64,000 nt of DNA from Planctomycetota bacterium (GTDB taxonomy: Bacteria; Planctomycetota; UBA1135; GCA-002686595): the NCBI GenBank assembly GCA_016795325.1, contig JAEUHY010000053.1:248001-312000 (forward strand), given 5' to 3'. This document shows, piece by piece, positions 16,859-25,023 of this stretch (position 1 is its first letter; the number at the start of each line of letters is the position of its first letter). The notes beneath the pieces are model-generated. The model was not told the origin of the DNA. It did not search any database and worked only from the letters and a program-made list of their open reading frames with translations. Position numbers and translations under genes: made by a program.

Positions 16859-17767
16859 GTGGCCTCTGGTGCCTTTGGCGGCTCGGGAGCACAATGCAGC
16901 CATCGGGGCCAGAGGGGTGGCCCTGCCTTGGAACGCGAAGCAGCACTACTTCGCGCGGCGGAAACGGCGTTCCTGGCCGTTTTCGTCGGCGCGCGCATCG
17001 TCGAACGCGACGTTCAGCTCGGCTCCGGCCTGCGTTGGACGTGGCTCGCCGTGCTATCCGATGGTGCTTTGTGCGCCGTCGCGGTTCAGGTGCGCGGCCG
17101 CGGTGCGCTGATCTGGCGCTCGCTGGACGCCTTGGCCGAACTCGAGGAGCACGAAGGCGAGGTGCGGCGCACGTTGCGTCTGCCTCCGCTGAGCGCGTCG
17201 AGTCCCGCGCCGCAAGCGGTGTTGATCGTCGAGTTCGCAGCGCGCGCCTTCGCGCGCCGGCTCGAATTGGTAGCCGCCGCACGCGTGGCGGGATACAGGC
17301 TGCTGAGTTTGGAGACGCGCGCCCGCAGCGAGGTGAGTTTGCAGGCCGTGTCGCCGCGTCCTCGGCTCGAGCGCGCGGGTTCGCAGTGGCAGCCGAACGC
17401 GCAACGTCGGGCTGGCAGTGAAGGCATACACGTGAGCAAGATCGACGGAATCGTTGAGCGTCTGCGACGCCTGGACAGTGCAGTGAATGTGGAGCGGGCC
17501 AACGGCGCGACGCTGGTGCAGGTGCACGGTCACGAGCTCGCGCGCTTGGACCAACAGGGGGACGCGTGCGGCGCGCAGGTCGGTCCGAGCGATGAAGTGT
17601 TCACGCTCGAAACGGCGGCGGATGTCGAACGTTTCCTCGCCGCGAGTGTCGAGCGCTACCTGGACTTGGGCTGCTGGACCGGCGCGGAGGGCGGCGCCGC
17701 GGCTCTAGCGCTGGGCGAGCCGTTGCTCACGCGCGAAGAACTCGCGGCGTTCCGCGAACTCGCCTGA
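16859..17767 (+). CDS. Hypothetical protein
   Basis: A 302-residue soluble protein with no recognised domain. It contains AVLIVEFAARAFARRLELVAAARVAGYRLL-type alternating strands and helices in the middle (quoted in pieces: AVLIVEFAARAF, then RLELVAAARVAGYRL) and an acidic C-terminus (LLTREELAAFRELA). The first residues after GTG 16859 are Gly/Arg-rich, so translation may start further in; the credible sequence begins around EREAALLRAAETAFL. It follows ruvC by 36 bp and could be cotranscribed with it. No function is proposed. Confidence 0.55.
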   Translation: MASGAFGGSGAQCSHRGQRGGPALEREAALLRAAETAFLAVFVGARIVERDVQLGSGLRWTWLAVLSDGALCAVAVQVRGRGALIWRSLDALAELEEHEGEVRRTLRLPPLSASSPAPQAVLIVEFAARAFARRLELVAAARVAGYRLLSLETRARSEVSLQAVSPRPRLERAGSQWQPNAQRRAGSEGIHVSKIDGIVERLRRLDSAVNVERANGATLVQVHGHELARLDQQGDACGAQVGPSDEVFTLETAADVERFLAASVERYLDLGCWTGAEGGAAALALGEPLLTREELAAFRELA

Positions 17768-17774
17768 GCGGGCA

Positions 17775-17794
17775 GTCGGCGCGGCTGCGCCGAC
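17775..17794 (+). terminator. Short 8-bp stem after the hypothetical gene
   Basis: GTCGGCGC (17775-17782) and GCGCCGAC (17787-17794) form a perfect stem with the loop GGCT, 7 bp after the stop codon. A T-run follows only about 50 bp later (near 17846). The terminator call is therefore weak. Confidence 0.3.
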
Positions 17795-17899
17795 ACGCGT
17801 TCGGCCTGCGTGCGTTGGCCGGATCGAAGGGCTGCGCGGCTCGCGTTTTTTTCGTCGATAGCGCGCCACCTCGGCGTTCGCTGCGCGTCTCTAGTTGGC

Positions 17900-19078
17900 A
17901 TGCAGACCCAAGGGGATGACCGCGCAGCGCGACCCGCGGCTGAGTGGCGAACGGCTCGTGTCGGCGCGGCCGCGCCGGCCGCGGTCGCGGCCGTGGGGAC
18001 ACGCGCGCGCCGGCGCGGAACGCAACGGGAAGTCGAATCCGGAACTGAGCTGCGCGCTGAACGCGCAGCAGGACCGGGAGCGCGACCGTCGGCGGCGGAA
18101 CTCCGCGCGACGACGGCCGCTGGAAAAGGCGGCTCGGTCCCCGAGGAGGGTGAAAGCGGCGAGCCCGGCGCGCGCGTCCGCGTCGCAACGCAGGAAGATG
18201 CGCCGCTGTTCGAGCGCGAGGCGCGAGCCGCGCCGCGAAGGGCGCAAGTCGAGCCGGGCCGGCACGAGCGCGCACCGTTGTGGTTCCTCGGCGTGGTGAC
18301 GCTCGCCGGCGGCCTGGCTTGGGCCGACGGACAGCGTGCGCTGCTCCAGACGCGGCGTGAAGCCGCCTCGGCGGTGCGTCGAGCTTCCTCGGCGCTCCCC
18401 GGGACTTCCGTGGCTGCGCCGCTGCTCGACGTCGCGAGCGCTGGACCACGCGAACTCCGTCGACTGCCCGGAATCGGCGACCAGCGCGCGCTCGCGCTCG
18501 CTCGCGCGCGCTGGCAGTCCGGCGCTCGCGCCGTGTTCGGCGATCTCGATGCGCAGCCCGGGATAGGACCGATCACAGCAGGCCGCGTCGCGGCGTGGCT
18601 GCGTGAAGCCGGTCTCGACGCCTGGGTTGCCCCGCGTGCGCAGGGCACGTCGTCCGAGTCACGGTCGCGCGACGCGGCGGCTTCCGAGGCCCCGTTTGTC
18701 GCGCGCCCGATGCCGCGCAACGCGGTGACGGAGTCGCGGGGCGATGCCGCGGCGCCGCAACGGACCTCGCGCGTGTCGACCGCGCGCGCGTCCTCCCCTG
18801 GCGCGCCGGGCGCCGCGGCGCCGGCGCCGGTCCGGATCAGCCCGCCGCCGCTCACTCCGCCGCTCACTCCGCCGCTCACTTCGCCGCTCACTCCGCCGCT
18901 CACTCCGCCGAGCGCGCCGCGCGAGGCCGGGAGCGCGGCCGGTCCACCGGCTCCAGCGCGGATCGCGGTGGGGGGCGGGCCGCCGCGCAGCTCGCAGTCC
19001 ACGTCCGGGCGCGCGGCCTCGACTTCGGGCGCCTCTCCGCCGCCGCGCGGGTCCGCGGCCGCTCCTCAGCGGCCCTGA
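17900..19078 (+). CDS. ComEA-like helix-hairpin-helix protein with Pro-rich tail
   Basis: The 392-residue frame has three parts. First is a polar, Arg/Ala-rich N-terminus. Next is one transmembrane helix (PLWFLGVVTLAGGLAW, about residues 127-142). Last is a ComEA-type helix-hairpin-helix pair (about residues 175-238): LLDVASAGPRELRRLPGIGD and FGDLDAQPGIGPITAGRVAA, with the two GIG turns expected. This domain binds DNA without sequence preference, and ComEA family members bring DNA across the envelope during transformation. The remaining 150 residues are low-complexity, including five Pro-Pro-Leu-Thr steps. The start is uncertain: ATG 17900 is taken, while an in-frame start lies at 17810. The disordered ends make the exact protein limits doubtful. 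Confidence 0.65.
   Translation: MQTQGDDRAARPAAEWRTARVGAAAPAAVAAVGTRARRRGTQREVESGTELRAERAAGPGARPSAAELRATTAAGKGGSVPEEGESGEPGARVRVATQEDAPLFEREARAAPRRAQVEPGRHERAPLWFLGVVTLAGGLAWADGQRALLQTRREAASAVRRASSALPGTSVAAPLLDVASAGPRELRRLPGIGDQRALALARARWQSGARAVFGDLDAQPGIGPITAGRVAAWLREAGLDAWVAPRAQGTSSESRSRDAAASEAPFVARPMPRNAVTESRGDAAAPQRTSRVSTARASSPGAPGAAAPAPVRISPPPLTPPLTPPLTSPLTPPLTPPSAPREAGSAAGPPAPARIAVGGGPPRSSQSTSGRAASTSGASPPPRGSAAAPQRP
18848..18907 (+). repeat. 12-bp coding minisatellite (5 units)
   Basis: CCGCTCACTCCG is repeated five times without gaps; the third copy has one change (CTTCG). It encodes a Pro-Leu-Thr-Pro tetrapeptide array in the C-terminal tail of the HhH protein. The unit is a multiple of three, so copy-number changes keep the frame. 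Confidence 0.9.
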
Positions 19079-19183
19079 ACCGCCCGTTCGGGTCCAGCCG
19101 CGACGCCGCCGCTCGAGCTCGCCCAGGGCGTTGCGCTGGGGGCTGCCCCGCGTGCTTCCTTCGGACGAACCGACGCGCACCCG

Positions 19184-19281
19184 CCCACGCGGACCGGCCC
19201 ACGCGGACCGGCCCACGCGGACCGGCCCACGCGCACCCGCCCACGCGCACCCGCCCACGCGGACCGGCCCACGCGGACCGG
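19184..19281. repeat. 14-bp intergenic minisatellite (7 units)
   Basis: CCCACGCGGACCGG repeats at 19184, 19198, 19212, 19254 and 19268, with the variant CCCACGCGCACCCG at 19226 and 19240. Degenerate units extend on both sides. It sits in the 426-bp gap between the HhH gene (stop 19078) and nadC (start 19505). I see nothing else supportable in that gap; the open frames across it are repeat translations. Confidence 0.92.
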
Positions 19282-19504
19282 CTGACGCCCGCCGGCCGAC
19301 GTCGACAGGTCGGCGCGGAGCCGCAACTCCATCGCGCTCCCTGCTCCAGCTACAATCCCGATTACCGTTACGCCCGCTCGACGCGCCTTCTGGTGGTGCG
19401 CCTTCGTTCGGATGCGGCTGGCCGACTTCGTTCGGTCGTCGCTGCCCGCCCGGAGTTGCACGCAGAGCGCGGACGACCCACCCGCGAACCGCACCTCGCC
19501 CGGA

Positions 19505-20446
19505 ATGAACCGTCACTTCGTTCGCGCCGGCGCACTGCCCGCGCCGCGCATCGGGCTGCCCCAGCCGCTCAGCCGCGAGGACATCGACTCCGTGGTGGTG
19601 GCCGCCCTCGAGGAAGACCGGCTCGGCCCGGGGCGACTCGGGGCCGGTGACATCACCTCGGACAACGTGGTGCCCGCGGGGGCCCGCGCCCGCGCTCGGC
19701 TGGTCTGCAAGGGCCACGGTCGGCTCGCGGGGCTCGACGTGTTCGCGCGTGTCGTCGAGCTGTGCGATCCGCAGGCGCGTCGCGAGTTGCTCGCGCGCGA
19801 CGGCGATCCGATCGCGCCCGGGGCGGTCTTGGCGCGCTTCGAAGGGCGCGCGCGGGCCCTGCTGGGCGCGGAGCGCACCGCCTTGAACTTGATCCAGCGC
19901 ATGTCCGGAGTCGCCAGCGTCACGGCGCGTTACGTCGAGGCGTGCGCAGGGCGGGCGCGCATTCTCGATACGCGCAAGACGACGCCGAACCTACGGGTGC
20001 TCGAGAAGTACGCCGTGCGCTGCGGCGGCGGCGAGAACCACCGCTTCGGCCTCTACGACGAGGCGATGATCAAGAACAACCATCTCGACCTCGCGGGACG
20101 TGGCCTCGCCGAGTGCGTGCGCGAATTGCGCGTCGCGCTCGGCCCCGGGGTGCGCATCACCGCCGAGGCGCGTGACGAGGCCGAAGCGCTGGCCGCCGTC
20201 GAGGGCGGGGCCGATGTCGTCCTGCTCGACAATCTCTCGCCCGAGCGCATGGCCGCCGTCGCGCCGCGCTTGCGCGAGTTCGCCGCCGGCCTGGGAAACG
20301 GCTTGGAGCTCGAAGCGTCGGGCGGAATCACGCTGGAGAACATCGCCCGCGTCGCCGAGAGCGGAGTCGATCGGATCTCGATCGGCGCGCTGACCCACTC
20401 CGCGCCGGCGCTCGATCTATCCTTCTACCTGGAGCCTGCACCGTGA
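19505..20446 (+). CDS. nadC: Nicotinate-nucleotide pyrophosphorylase (carboxylating)
   Basis: NadC (quinolinate phosphoribosyltransferase) joins quinolinate to PRPP with loss of CO2 to give nicotinate mononucleotide in de novo NAD synthesis. The 313-residue protein has the expected landmarks: LGAGDITSDNV near the N-terminus, ERTALNLIQRMSGVAS, DTRKTTPNLRVLEKYAV with the substrate-binding Arg/Lys set, GGGENHRFGLYDEAMIKNNH, and ELEASGGITLENI. ATG 19505 is preferred to the start at 19412, because the family's first conserved helix (LSREDIDSVVVAALEED) follows it closely. The stop overlaps the next gene's GTG. nadA and nadB are not in the window. Confidence 0.95.
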   Translation: MNRHFVRAGALPAPRIGLPQPLSREDIDSVVVAALEEDRLGPGRLGAGDITSDNVVPAGARARARLVCKGHGRLAGLDVFARVVELCDPQARRELLARDGDPIAPGAVLARFEGRARALLGAERTALNLIQRMSGVASVTARYVEACAGRARILDTRKTTPNLRVLEKYAVRCGGGENHRFGLYDEAMIKNNHLDLAGRGLAECVRELRVALGPGVRITAEARDEAEALAAVEGGADVVLLDNLSPERMAAVAPRLREFAAGLGNGLELEASGGITLENIARVAESGVDRISIGALTHSAPALDLSFYLEPAP

Positions 20447-20952
20447 CCCAACCGCTGGGCCCGCGCCCTGAGTTCGACGCCGAAGGCGAGGTCGGTCCGC
20501 AGGAACTGCGGCTCGATCTGCCCGCGGCGCACTCGGCCGCTCGCATGGCGCGCCACCTCCTGCGTCAGTTCGCGCGCGCCGGAGGGTTGCCCGAGTCGGA
20601 ACTCGACCAACTCACCCTCGTGGCCGACGAGTTGCTCAGCAACGCGGTCGACCACGGCGGCGGCGCTGCGGCGCTCGAGGAATCGGAGCAGCGCGAATCG
20701 ACGCGGATGAACATGCAATTGTTCGTCAGCGCCACCTCGTGGGAGGTGCACGTCGCCGATCAAGGCGGCGGAGATCCGGAAGTCGTGCGCGCGCTCGTCG
20801 CGCCGCCCGACGGTGTGCCCGATCTCGAGGACGAGCGCGGCCGCGGGTTCTTCTTGATGGCCCAGATGGTCGACTCGCTGGAGGTTCGGCGCAGCGCCGA
20901 CGGCCTGGGCATCGAAATGGTCGCGCGACGCAGCGGCCTGGGCGGCGGCTGA
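20443..20952 (+). CDS. RsbW-like anti-sigma / histidine-kinase-like ATPase
   Basis: The 169-residue protein is a stand-alone GHKL ATPase domain. The N-box is LTLVADELLSNAVDHG, the G1 box VADQGGGDPEV, and the G2 box DERGRGFFLMAQMVD. There is no sensor or dimerisation domain. Proteins of this build (RsbW/SpoIIAB/HATPase_c_2) bind and hold a sigma factor or phosphorylate an anti-anti-sigma STAS protein. No such partner gene is adjacent. The start is a GTG at 20443 that overlaps the nadC stop by four bases (GTGA), so it is coupled to nadC for expression, though a shared function is unlikely. Confidence 0.85.
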   Translation: MTQPLGPRPEFDAEGEVGPQELRLDLPAAHSAARMARHLLRQFARAGGLPESELDQLTLVADELLSNAVDHGGGAAALEESEQRESTRMNMQLFVSATSWEVHVADQGGGDPEVVRALVAPPDGVPDLEDERGRGFFLMAQMVDSLEVRRSADGLGIEMVARRSGLGGG

Positions 20953-21027
20953 GCGCGCCCGGCGCACTCGAGCGGGCGCACCCATCCGACACGCCAGGCG
21001 CTCGCTCGTCGCCGCGGGGCTCCCATC

Positions 21028-21576
21028 GTGCACTGGCCGCACCGCATGCTGTTCCTCGTCGCCCGCTCGCTGGGGCGCGCGCTCGTCGCCGCGCCGCGCT
21101 CGGCTGCCTGGCTGCTGGCGCTCGCGTGGTACGGGCTGATCTGGTGGTCGAGCTCGCGCCCCGGCAGCTCCGAGCCGTCGCACTGGGGCTGGGCGGTGCT
21201 CTCGAACTCCGCGCACGCGCCGCTGTTCGGCCTGTGGGCCGCATGGCTTGCGCTGCTCGCGCCGCGAGCCGCTGGATGGCCGCGGCTCACGCGGCGCGAC
21301 CGCCTCGCGCTGCTCGCCGTCGTCGCGCTCGGCGGGCTCGTCGACGAACTGCACCAGCACTGGCTCTCGACCGCCCGCGACTTCTCGCTGCTCGACCTGG
21401 CGACCGACCTCGCGGGTGCGGCCCTGGCGCTCGAGTTGGTCGCCCACCTCGCGTCGCCGCAGGCCTCGCCGCGCAGCTGGGCGCTGCGCCTGGGGCTCGC
21501 CGCTGCGGGATCCTTCACCGCCGGCGGCGTCGCGACGTTCCTGCCCCTTTGCTTCCCCGGCGTCAGCTGGTTGTAG
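21028..21576 (+). CDS. VanZ-like membrane protein
   Basis: A 182-residue polytopic protein with four hydrophobic segments. The family-typical motif DELHQHWLSTARDFSLLDLATDLAGAAL-like stretch spans about residues 108-135: Asp-Glu-Leu-His-Gln, then Arg-Asp-Phe-Ser, then Asp-Leu-x-x-Asp-x-x-Gly. VanZ homologues are named for teicoplanin resistance but are widespread, and most have no proven role. GTG 21028 gives a basic leader; ATG 21046 is an alternative. The gene lies 75 bp after the RsbW-like gene and 10 bp before purB, suggesting one transcript. Confidence 0.85.
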   Translation: MHWPHRMLFLVARSLGRALVAAPRSAAWLLALAWYGLIWWSSSRPGSSEPSHWGWAVLSNSAHAPLFGLWAAWLALLAPRAAGWPRLTRRDRLALLAVVALGGLVDELHQHWLSTARDFSLLDLATDLAGAALALELVAHLASPQASPRSWALRLGLAAAGSFTAGGVATFLPLCFPGVSWL

Positions 21577-21586
21577 TGGCGCGCCC

Positions 21587-23050
21587 ATGAATGCGCCGAA
21601 CAGCCCCGCGCCCCTCGGAGAGCGCGACAACTACAAGAGCCCGCTCTCGACGCGCTACGCCAGCGAGGCGATGCGGCGCAATTTCTCGGACGCGAAGAAG
21701 TTCGGGCTGTGGCGTCGGCTATGGGTCGCGCTCGCGCGCCACGAGCGCGAACTGGGTCTGCCCATCCGCGCCGAGCAGGTGGCCGAGCTCGAAGCTGCGG
21801 TCGACGACATCGACTTCGCCGCGGCCGAACGCTTCGAGCGCGAGTTGCGGCACGACGTGATGGCGCACGTGCACGCCTACGGCGAACGTTGCCCCGGCGC
21901 GCGCGCGATCCTGCATCTGGGCGCCACCAGCTGCTACGTGACCGACAACGCCGAGCTGATCCAGTTGCGCGACGGAATGGCCCTGTTGCGCGGCCAACTC
22001 GTCAGCACGATCGCGCAGCTGCGCAAGTTCGCGCTCGAGCACCGCGAACTTCCCACGCTGGGCTTCACGCACTTCCAGCCGGCGCAGGCCACCACCGTGG
22101 GCAAACGCGCCTGCTTGTGGATCCAGGACCTGGTGATGTGCCTGGAGGAACTCGACCACGCCGCGGCGTCGCTGCGCTTCCGCGGCATCAAGGGCGCGAC
22201 GGGTACGCAGGCGAGCTTCCTCGAGCTGTTCGACGGCGACCACGAGAAGGTGCGCGAGCTCGATCTGCGCGTGACGCGCACGATGGGCTTCGAGCGCGTG
22301 TTCGGCGTCACCGGCCAGACCTATCCGCGCCTGGCGGATTTCCGCGTCGCGCAGGCGCTCTCGGCGATCGCGCAAGCCGCCCACAAGTTCGCGACCGACC
22401 TGCGCCTCCTCGCGCACCGCAAGGAACTCGAGGAGCCCTTCGAGGACAAGCAGATCGGCTCCTCCGCGATGCCGTGGAAGCGCAATCCCATGCGCTCCGA
22501 GCGCATCTGCGCGCTGGCGCGCTTCGCGATCAGCCTGCTCGACAACTGCGCCCACACCAGCGCCAACCAGTGGCTGGAGCGCACCCTCGACGACTCGGCC
22601 AACCGCCGCCTCGCGCTCAGCGAGCTGTTCCTGTCCGTCGACGCGATCTTGCAGCTGTACCTCAACGTGGCGGCCGGCCTGGTGGTGTACCCCGCGGTGA
22701 TCCGCCGCAACCTGCTCGAGGAACTGCCGTTCCTCGCGAGCGAACATCTGATGATGGAGGCGGTCAAGGCCGGCGGCGACCGCCAGAGCGTGCACGAAGC
22801 GTTGCGCGTCCACGCGCGCGAGGCGGCGCGGGTGATCAAGGTCGAAGGCGGGACCAACACGCTTCGCGAACGCCTCGCCGCCGACCCGGCCTTCGCCGCC
22901 GTCGCGGGGCGGCTCGACAGTTTGCTCGAGCCGGCGCGCTATGTCGGACGCGCCCCGCAGCAGGTGCTCGAGTACTTGGCCGAAGAGGTTGATCCGCTGC
23001 TGGCGCGCTACGCCGATCTGGCGGGCGCGACCGGGGCTGTGCGCTTCTGA
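21587..23050 (+). CDS. purB: Adenylosuccinate lyase
   Basis: PurB splits fumarate from SAICAR and from adenylosuccinate, acting twice in purine synthesis. The 487-residue protein shows the superfamily signature loop QIGSSAMPWKRNPMRSER (mobile catalytic Ser). It also has LGATSCYVTDNAEL, TLGFTHFQPAQATTVGKRAC and GIKGATGTQASFLELF. The length and the order LGATS - THFQPAQ - GSSAMP fit the longer, eukaryote-like PurB subgroup. ATG 21587 lies 10 bp after the VanZ stop. Upstream in-frame sequence is the VanZ gene in another frame and is not used. Confidence 0.95.
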   Translation: MNAPNSPAPLGERDNYKSPLSTRYASEAMRRNFSDAKKFGLWRRLWVALARHERELGLPIRAEQVAELEAAVDDIDFAAAERFERELRHDVMAHVHAYGERCPGARAILHLGATSCYVTDNAELIQLRDGMALLRGQLVSTIAQLRKFALEHRELPTLGFTHFQPAQATTVGKRACLWIQDLVMCLEELDHAAASLRFRGIKGATGTQASFLELFDGDHEKVRELDLRVTRTMGFERVFGVTGQTYPRLADFRVAQALSAIAQAAHKFATDLRLLAHRKELEEPFEDKQIGSSAMPWKRNPMRSERICALARFAISLLDNCAHTSANQWLERTLDDSANRRLALSELFLSVDAILQLYLNVAAGLVVYPAVIRRNLLEELPFLASEHLMMEAVKAGGDRQSVHEALRVHAREAARVIKVEGGTNTLRERLAADPAFAAVAGRLDSLLEPARYVGRAPQQVLEYLAEEVDPLLARYADLAGATGAVRF

Positions 23051-23341
23051 CGCCTTCCGATCGGGCGCGGAAAAACAGGCGCCCCGCCGGTGCGCCTTGA
23101 TTCGGACTCCGAATCTTGGGAAACCGTATCCCGTGGGAGAGCGCCCCGGGCGGCGTGCTGCTCTTCCCAACAGGGTTCGAACCGTGGCAGGTATCGAAAG
23201 TCCTTCCGGCGTCGCGCTCGGCGCGGGCGCGCTCGCTCGCTGCGCAGGCCCGTGGGCTCGCGTGGAGCCGCTTCGTGGACCGAAGAGATCCGGCCACCCC
23301 TCCGCCCCGCGGCACTCCCCGCTTCTCCCTCGAGTTCGGCC
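23051..23341 (+). other. Intergenic region with several short hairpins
   Basis: No convincing gene. An in-frame extension of the next CDS runs back to 23090 but is Arg/Ser-rich and unlike protein. The sequence can form successive stems: GATTCGG/CCGAATC (23099-23105 with 23109-23115), GGGA/TCCC (23118-23121 with 23129-23132) and GGGAGAGC/GCTCTTCCC (23135-23142 with 23160-23168). A T-arm-like GGGTTCGAACC follows at about 23173. A structured leader or small RNA is possible but unproven. Confidence 0.4.
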
Positions 23342-24262
23342 GTGACTCAACCCGGCATACCCAACGACTTCGCGCTCTCGACCCTGTGCTTCGGCACGCG
23401 GCTGCGCTCCATCGAGGACCAAGCTTTCGCGGCGGTCGCGATGGGGTTCCGGCAGATCGAGCTGGGCCTGAGCGATTCGCCGCCGACGCTCAACGGGTTC
23501 GAAGACACACGCCGCGAAACCGGCGTGCGTGTGACCTCCGTGGTCTCCGGCTGCCTCAAGCCGCAAGCGGAGAAGGCCGCCTGCCAGCTGCTCGCGAGCT
23601 CGAGCGCCGACGAGCGTGAACAGGCGCTGGGATCCGTGCGCCGGCACATCCAACTCGCCCAGCGCCTGGGCGCGCCGGTGGTGGTGCTGCGCGGAAGCTC
23701 GGTGGCCGATCCCAAGCTGCGGCACGAGGCCGAGCAGTTGCACGTCAAGTTGGTCAAGGACGGCCTGAGCGAAGAACTGGCCGAACAAATCCGCGAGTTC
23801 GTGCAGCGCGTGCAGCGCAAAGGCCAACGCCAGATCGAACACCTGTGCCGCTCGTTGCACCAATTGATGAGCGAGTTCCCGGCGACGAAGGTCGCGCTCG
23901 AGCCGGGGCTGCACATCGACGACCTGCTCAGCTTCGAGGCCATGGGGTGGGTGCTCGACGACCTCGAGAAGCACGGCCTGTGCTACTGGCACGACGTCGG
24001 CCGCATCCACATGCGCCAGCGCTGCGGGCTTCCGGGCCAGGGCCGCTGGCTCGAGGCCTACGCGGGTCGGATGGTGGGCATCCACCTCCAGGACTCGGCC
24101 GAGGACCTGCACCAAATGCCCCCGGGCGCCGGCGAGGTCGACTTCAAGCTCGTCGCCGAGTACACGCCCAAGACCGCCTGCAAGGTCCTCGAGGTCGACT
24201 CGCGCCACGGCCGCCCGGAGATCCTCGGGGCGGTCCAGTTCCTGCGCGATCTGGGTCTGTGA
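23342..24262 (+). CDS. Xylose isomerase-like TIM-barrel protein
   Basis: The 306-residue protein has the AP-endonuclease-2/xylose-isomerase barrel layout: LSTLCFGTRLRSIEDQAFAA opens the barrel, then FRQIELGLSD, GAPVVVLRGSS, VALEPGLHIDDLLS, YWHDVGRIHMRQR, VGIHLQDSAEDLHQMPPGAG and TACKVLEVDSRH. Metal-ligand-type Glu, His and Asp residues occur at the strand ends. Such enzymes isomerise or epimerise sugars, or repair abasic DNA. The substrate is not identifiable. The start is the GTG at 23342, just before the first barrel strand; no ATG suits. tRNA-Gly follows 107 bp downstream. Confidence 0.78.
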   Translation: MTQPGIPNDFALSTLCFGTRLRSIEDQAFAAVAMGFRQIELGLSDSPPTLNGFEDTRRETGVRVTSVVSGCLKPQAEKAACQLLASSSADEREQALGSVRRHIQLAQRLGAPVVVLRGSSVADPKLRHEAEQLHVKLVKDGLSEELAEQIREFVQRVQRKGQRQIEHLCRSLHQLMSEFPATKVALEPGLHIDDLLSFEAMGWVLDDLEKHGLCYWHDVGRIHMRQRCGLPGQGRWLEAYAGRMVGIHLQDSAEDLHQMPPGAGEVDFKLVAEYTPKTACKVLEVDSRHGRPEILGAVQFLRDLGL

Positions 24263-24369
24263 GCGGACCGATCCGGCCCGGCTAGCGAGGGCTTGGCGCA
24301 ACCCTCTTGCCAAGGGCGTGTGCGACGCTATCCTTCCGCTCCCTCGTGCAGCCCTGCACGGGGTCGGAC

Positions 24370-24444
24370 GCGGGCGTAGCTCAGTGGTAGAGCGCCACCT
24401 TGCCAAGGTGGATGTCGAGGGTTCAAATCCCTTCGCCCGCTCCA
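24370..24444 (+). tRNA. tRNA-Gly (anticodon GCC)
   Basis: A complete cloverleaf. The acceptor GCGGGCG pairs with CGCCCGC, and the D-arm is GCTC...GAGC. The anticodon arm CCACC-TTGCCAA-GGTGG gives GCC, and the T-arm is GAGGG-TTCAAAT-CCCTT. The discriminator base is T and CCA is encoded. A run of seven T (24445-24451) follows directly. Confidence 0.97.
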
Positions 24445-24451
24445 TTTTTTT

Positions 24452-25023
24452 GCCTGCCGAAGCTTGGTTTCGGTCGCGCGAGGCGCGCATCCGACCGGCA
24501 GGCGCGCGCGGTCGCAGTCGAACTCGCGGTGGGGATCGCGCGGCGCGCAGCAGGCAGCTTCCAGGCGCGCTGGTGGTGGGCCTCAGCGGCGCTTGGGGCG
24601 GGCCGCAGTGGCCACGAAAGCCGCCCGAGCTCCTCGACACGCGTAGCGCTGCTGCGGACGCAGGATCTGCGGCTGCCCAGAGGGGACCGCGCATCGAGCG
24701 CGACGCCGGAAACGCCACGCCGTTTCGCGCTTGTGACGCCGGGCCCATGTCCGCTGCGCGACTTCGGTCGCCCGCCGTGCTCCGCGCAGCGGATTCGAGC
24801 GCAGTTGCGCGTCACGACCTGCACGCCGCGCCGCTTGGTGGGGGGCCGGGATCGTGCGCCGGGCCGCGCAGAATCTCGCGGTGCGCGAGCAGGCTCACGT
24901 GAACTTTCTTCCACCGAGACACGTTCACCCGCCTCTGTCTCGCGCCCGGCGACTCGCCCCATCGTCGCCTAGGCCCGTACCCTCGACCCAAGCCCCCTGC
25001 CTCGGGACCAGATCCCCGCCAGC
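24452..25023. other. Intergenic region, nothing identified
   Basis: About 570 bp between tRNA-Gly and the TonB-dependent receptor. Several overlapping frames are open on both strands, but all are Arg/Ala/Ser-rich and show no domain, signal sequence or convincing start. It may contain the receptor's promoter and regulatory site. I see no clear operator or riboswitch. Confidence 0.4.

Noticed and set aside
19184..19281. CRISPR or iteron origin
   Set aside because: The 14-bp units are directly contiguous without spacers. No replication initiator, DnaA boxes or A/T-rich region are present.
23173..23184. tRNA gene suggested by GGGTTCGAACC
   Set aside because: No matching acceptor stem or anticodon arm could be built around the T-arm-like sequence.
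21719..24748. 1,009-codon minus-strand frame across purB and tRNA-Gly
   Set aside because: It runs antisense through purB, the TIM-barrel gene and a tRNA, which is not compatible with a real protein.
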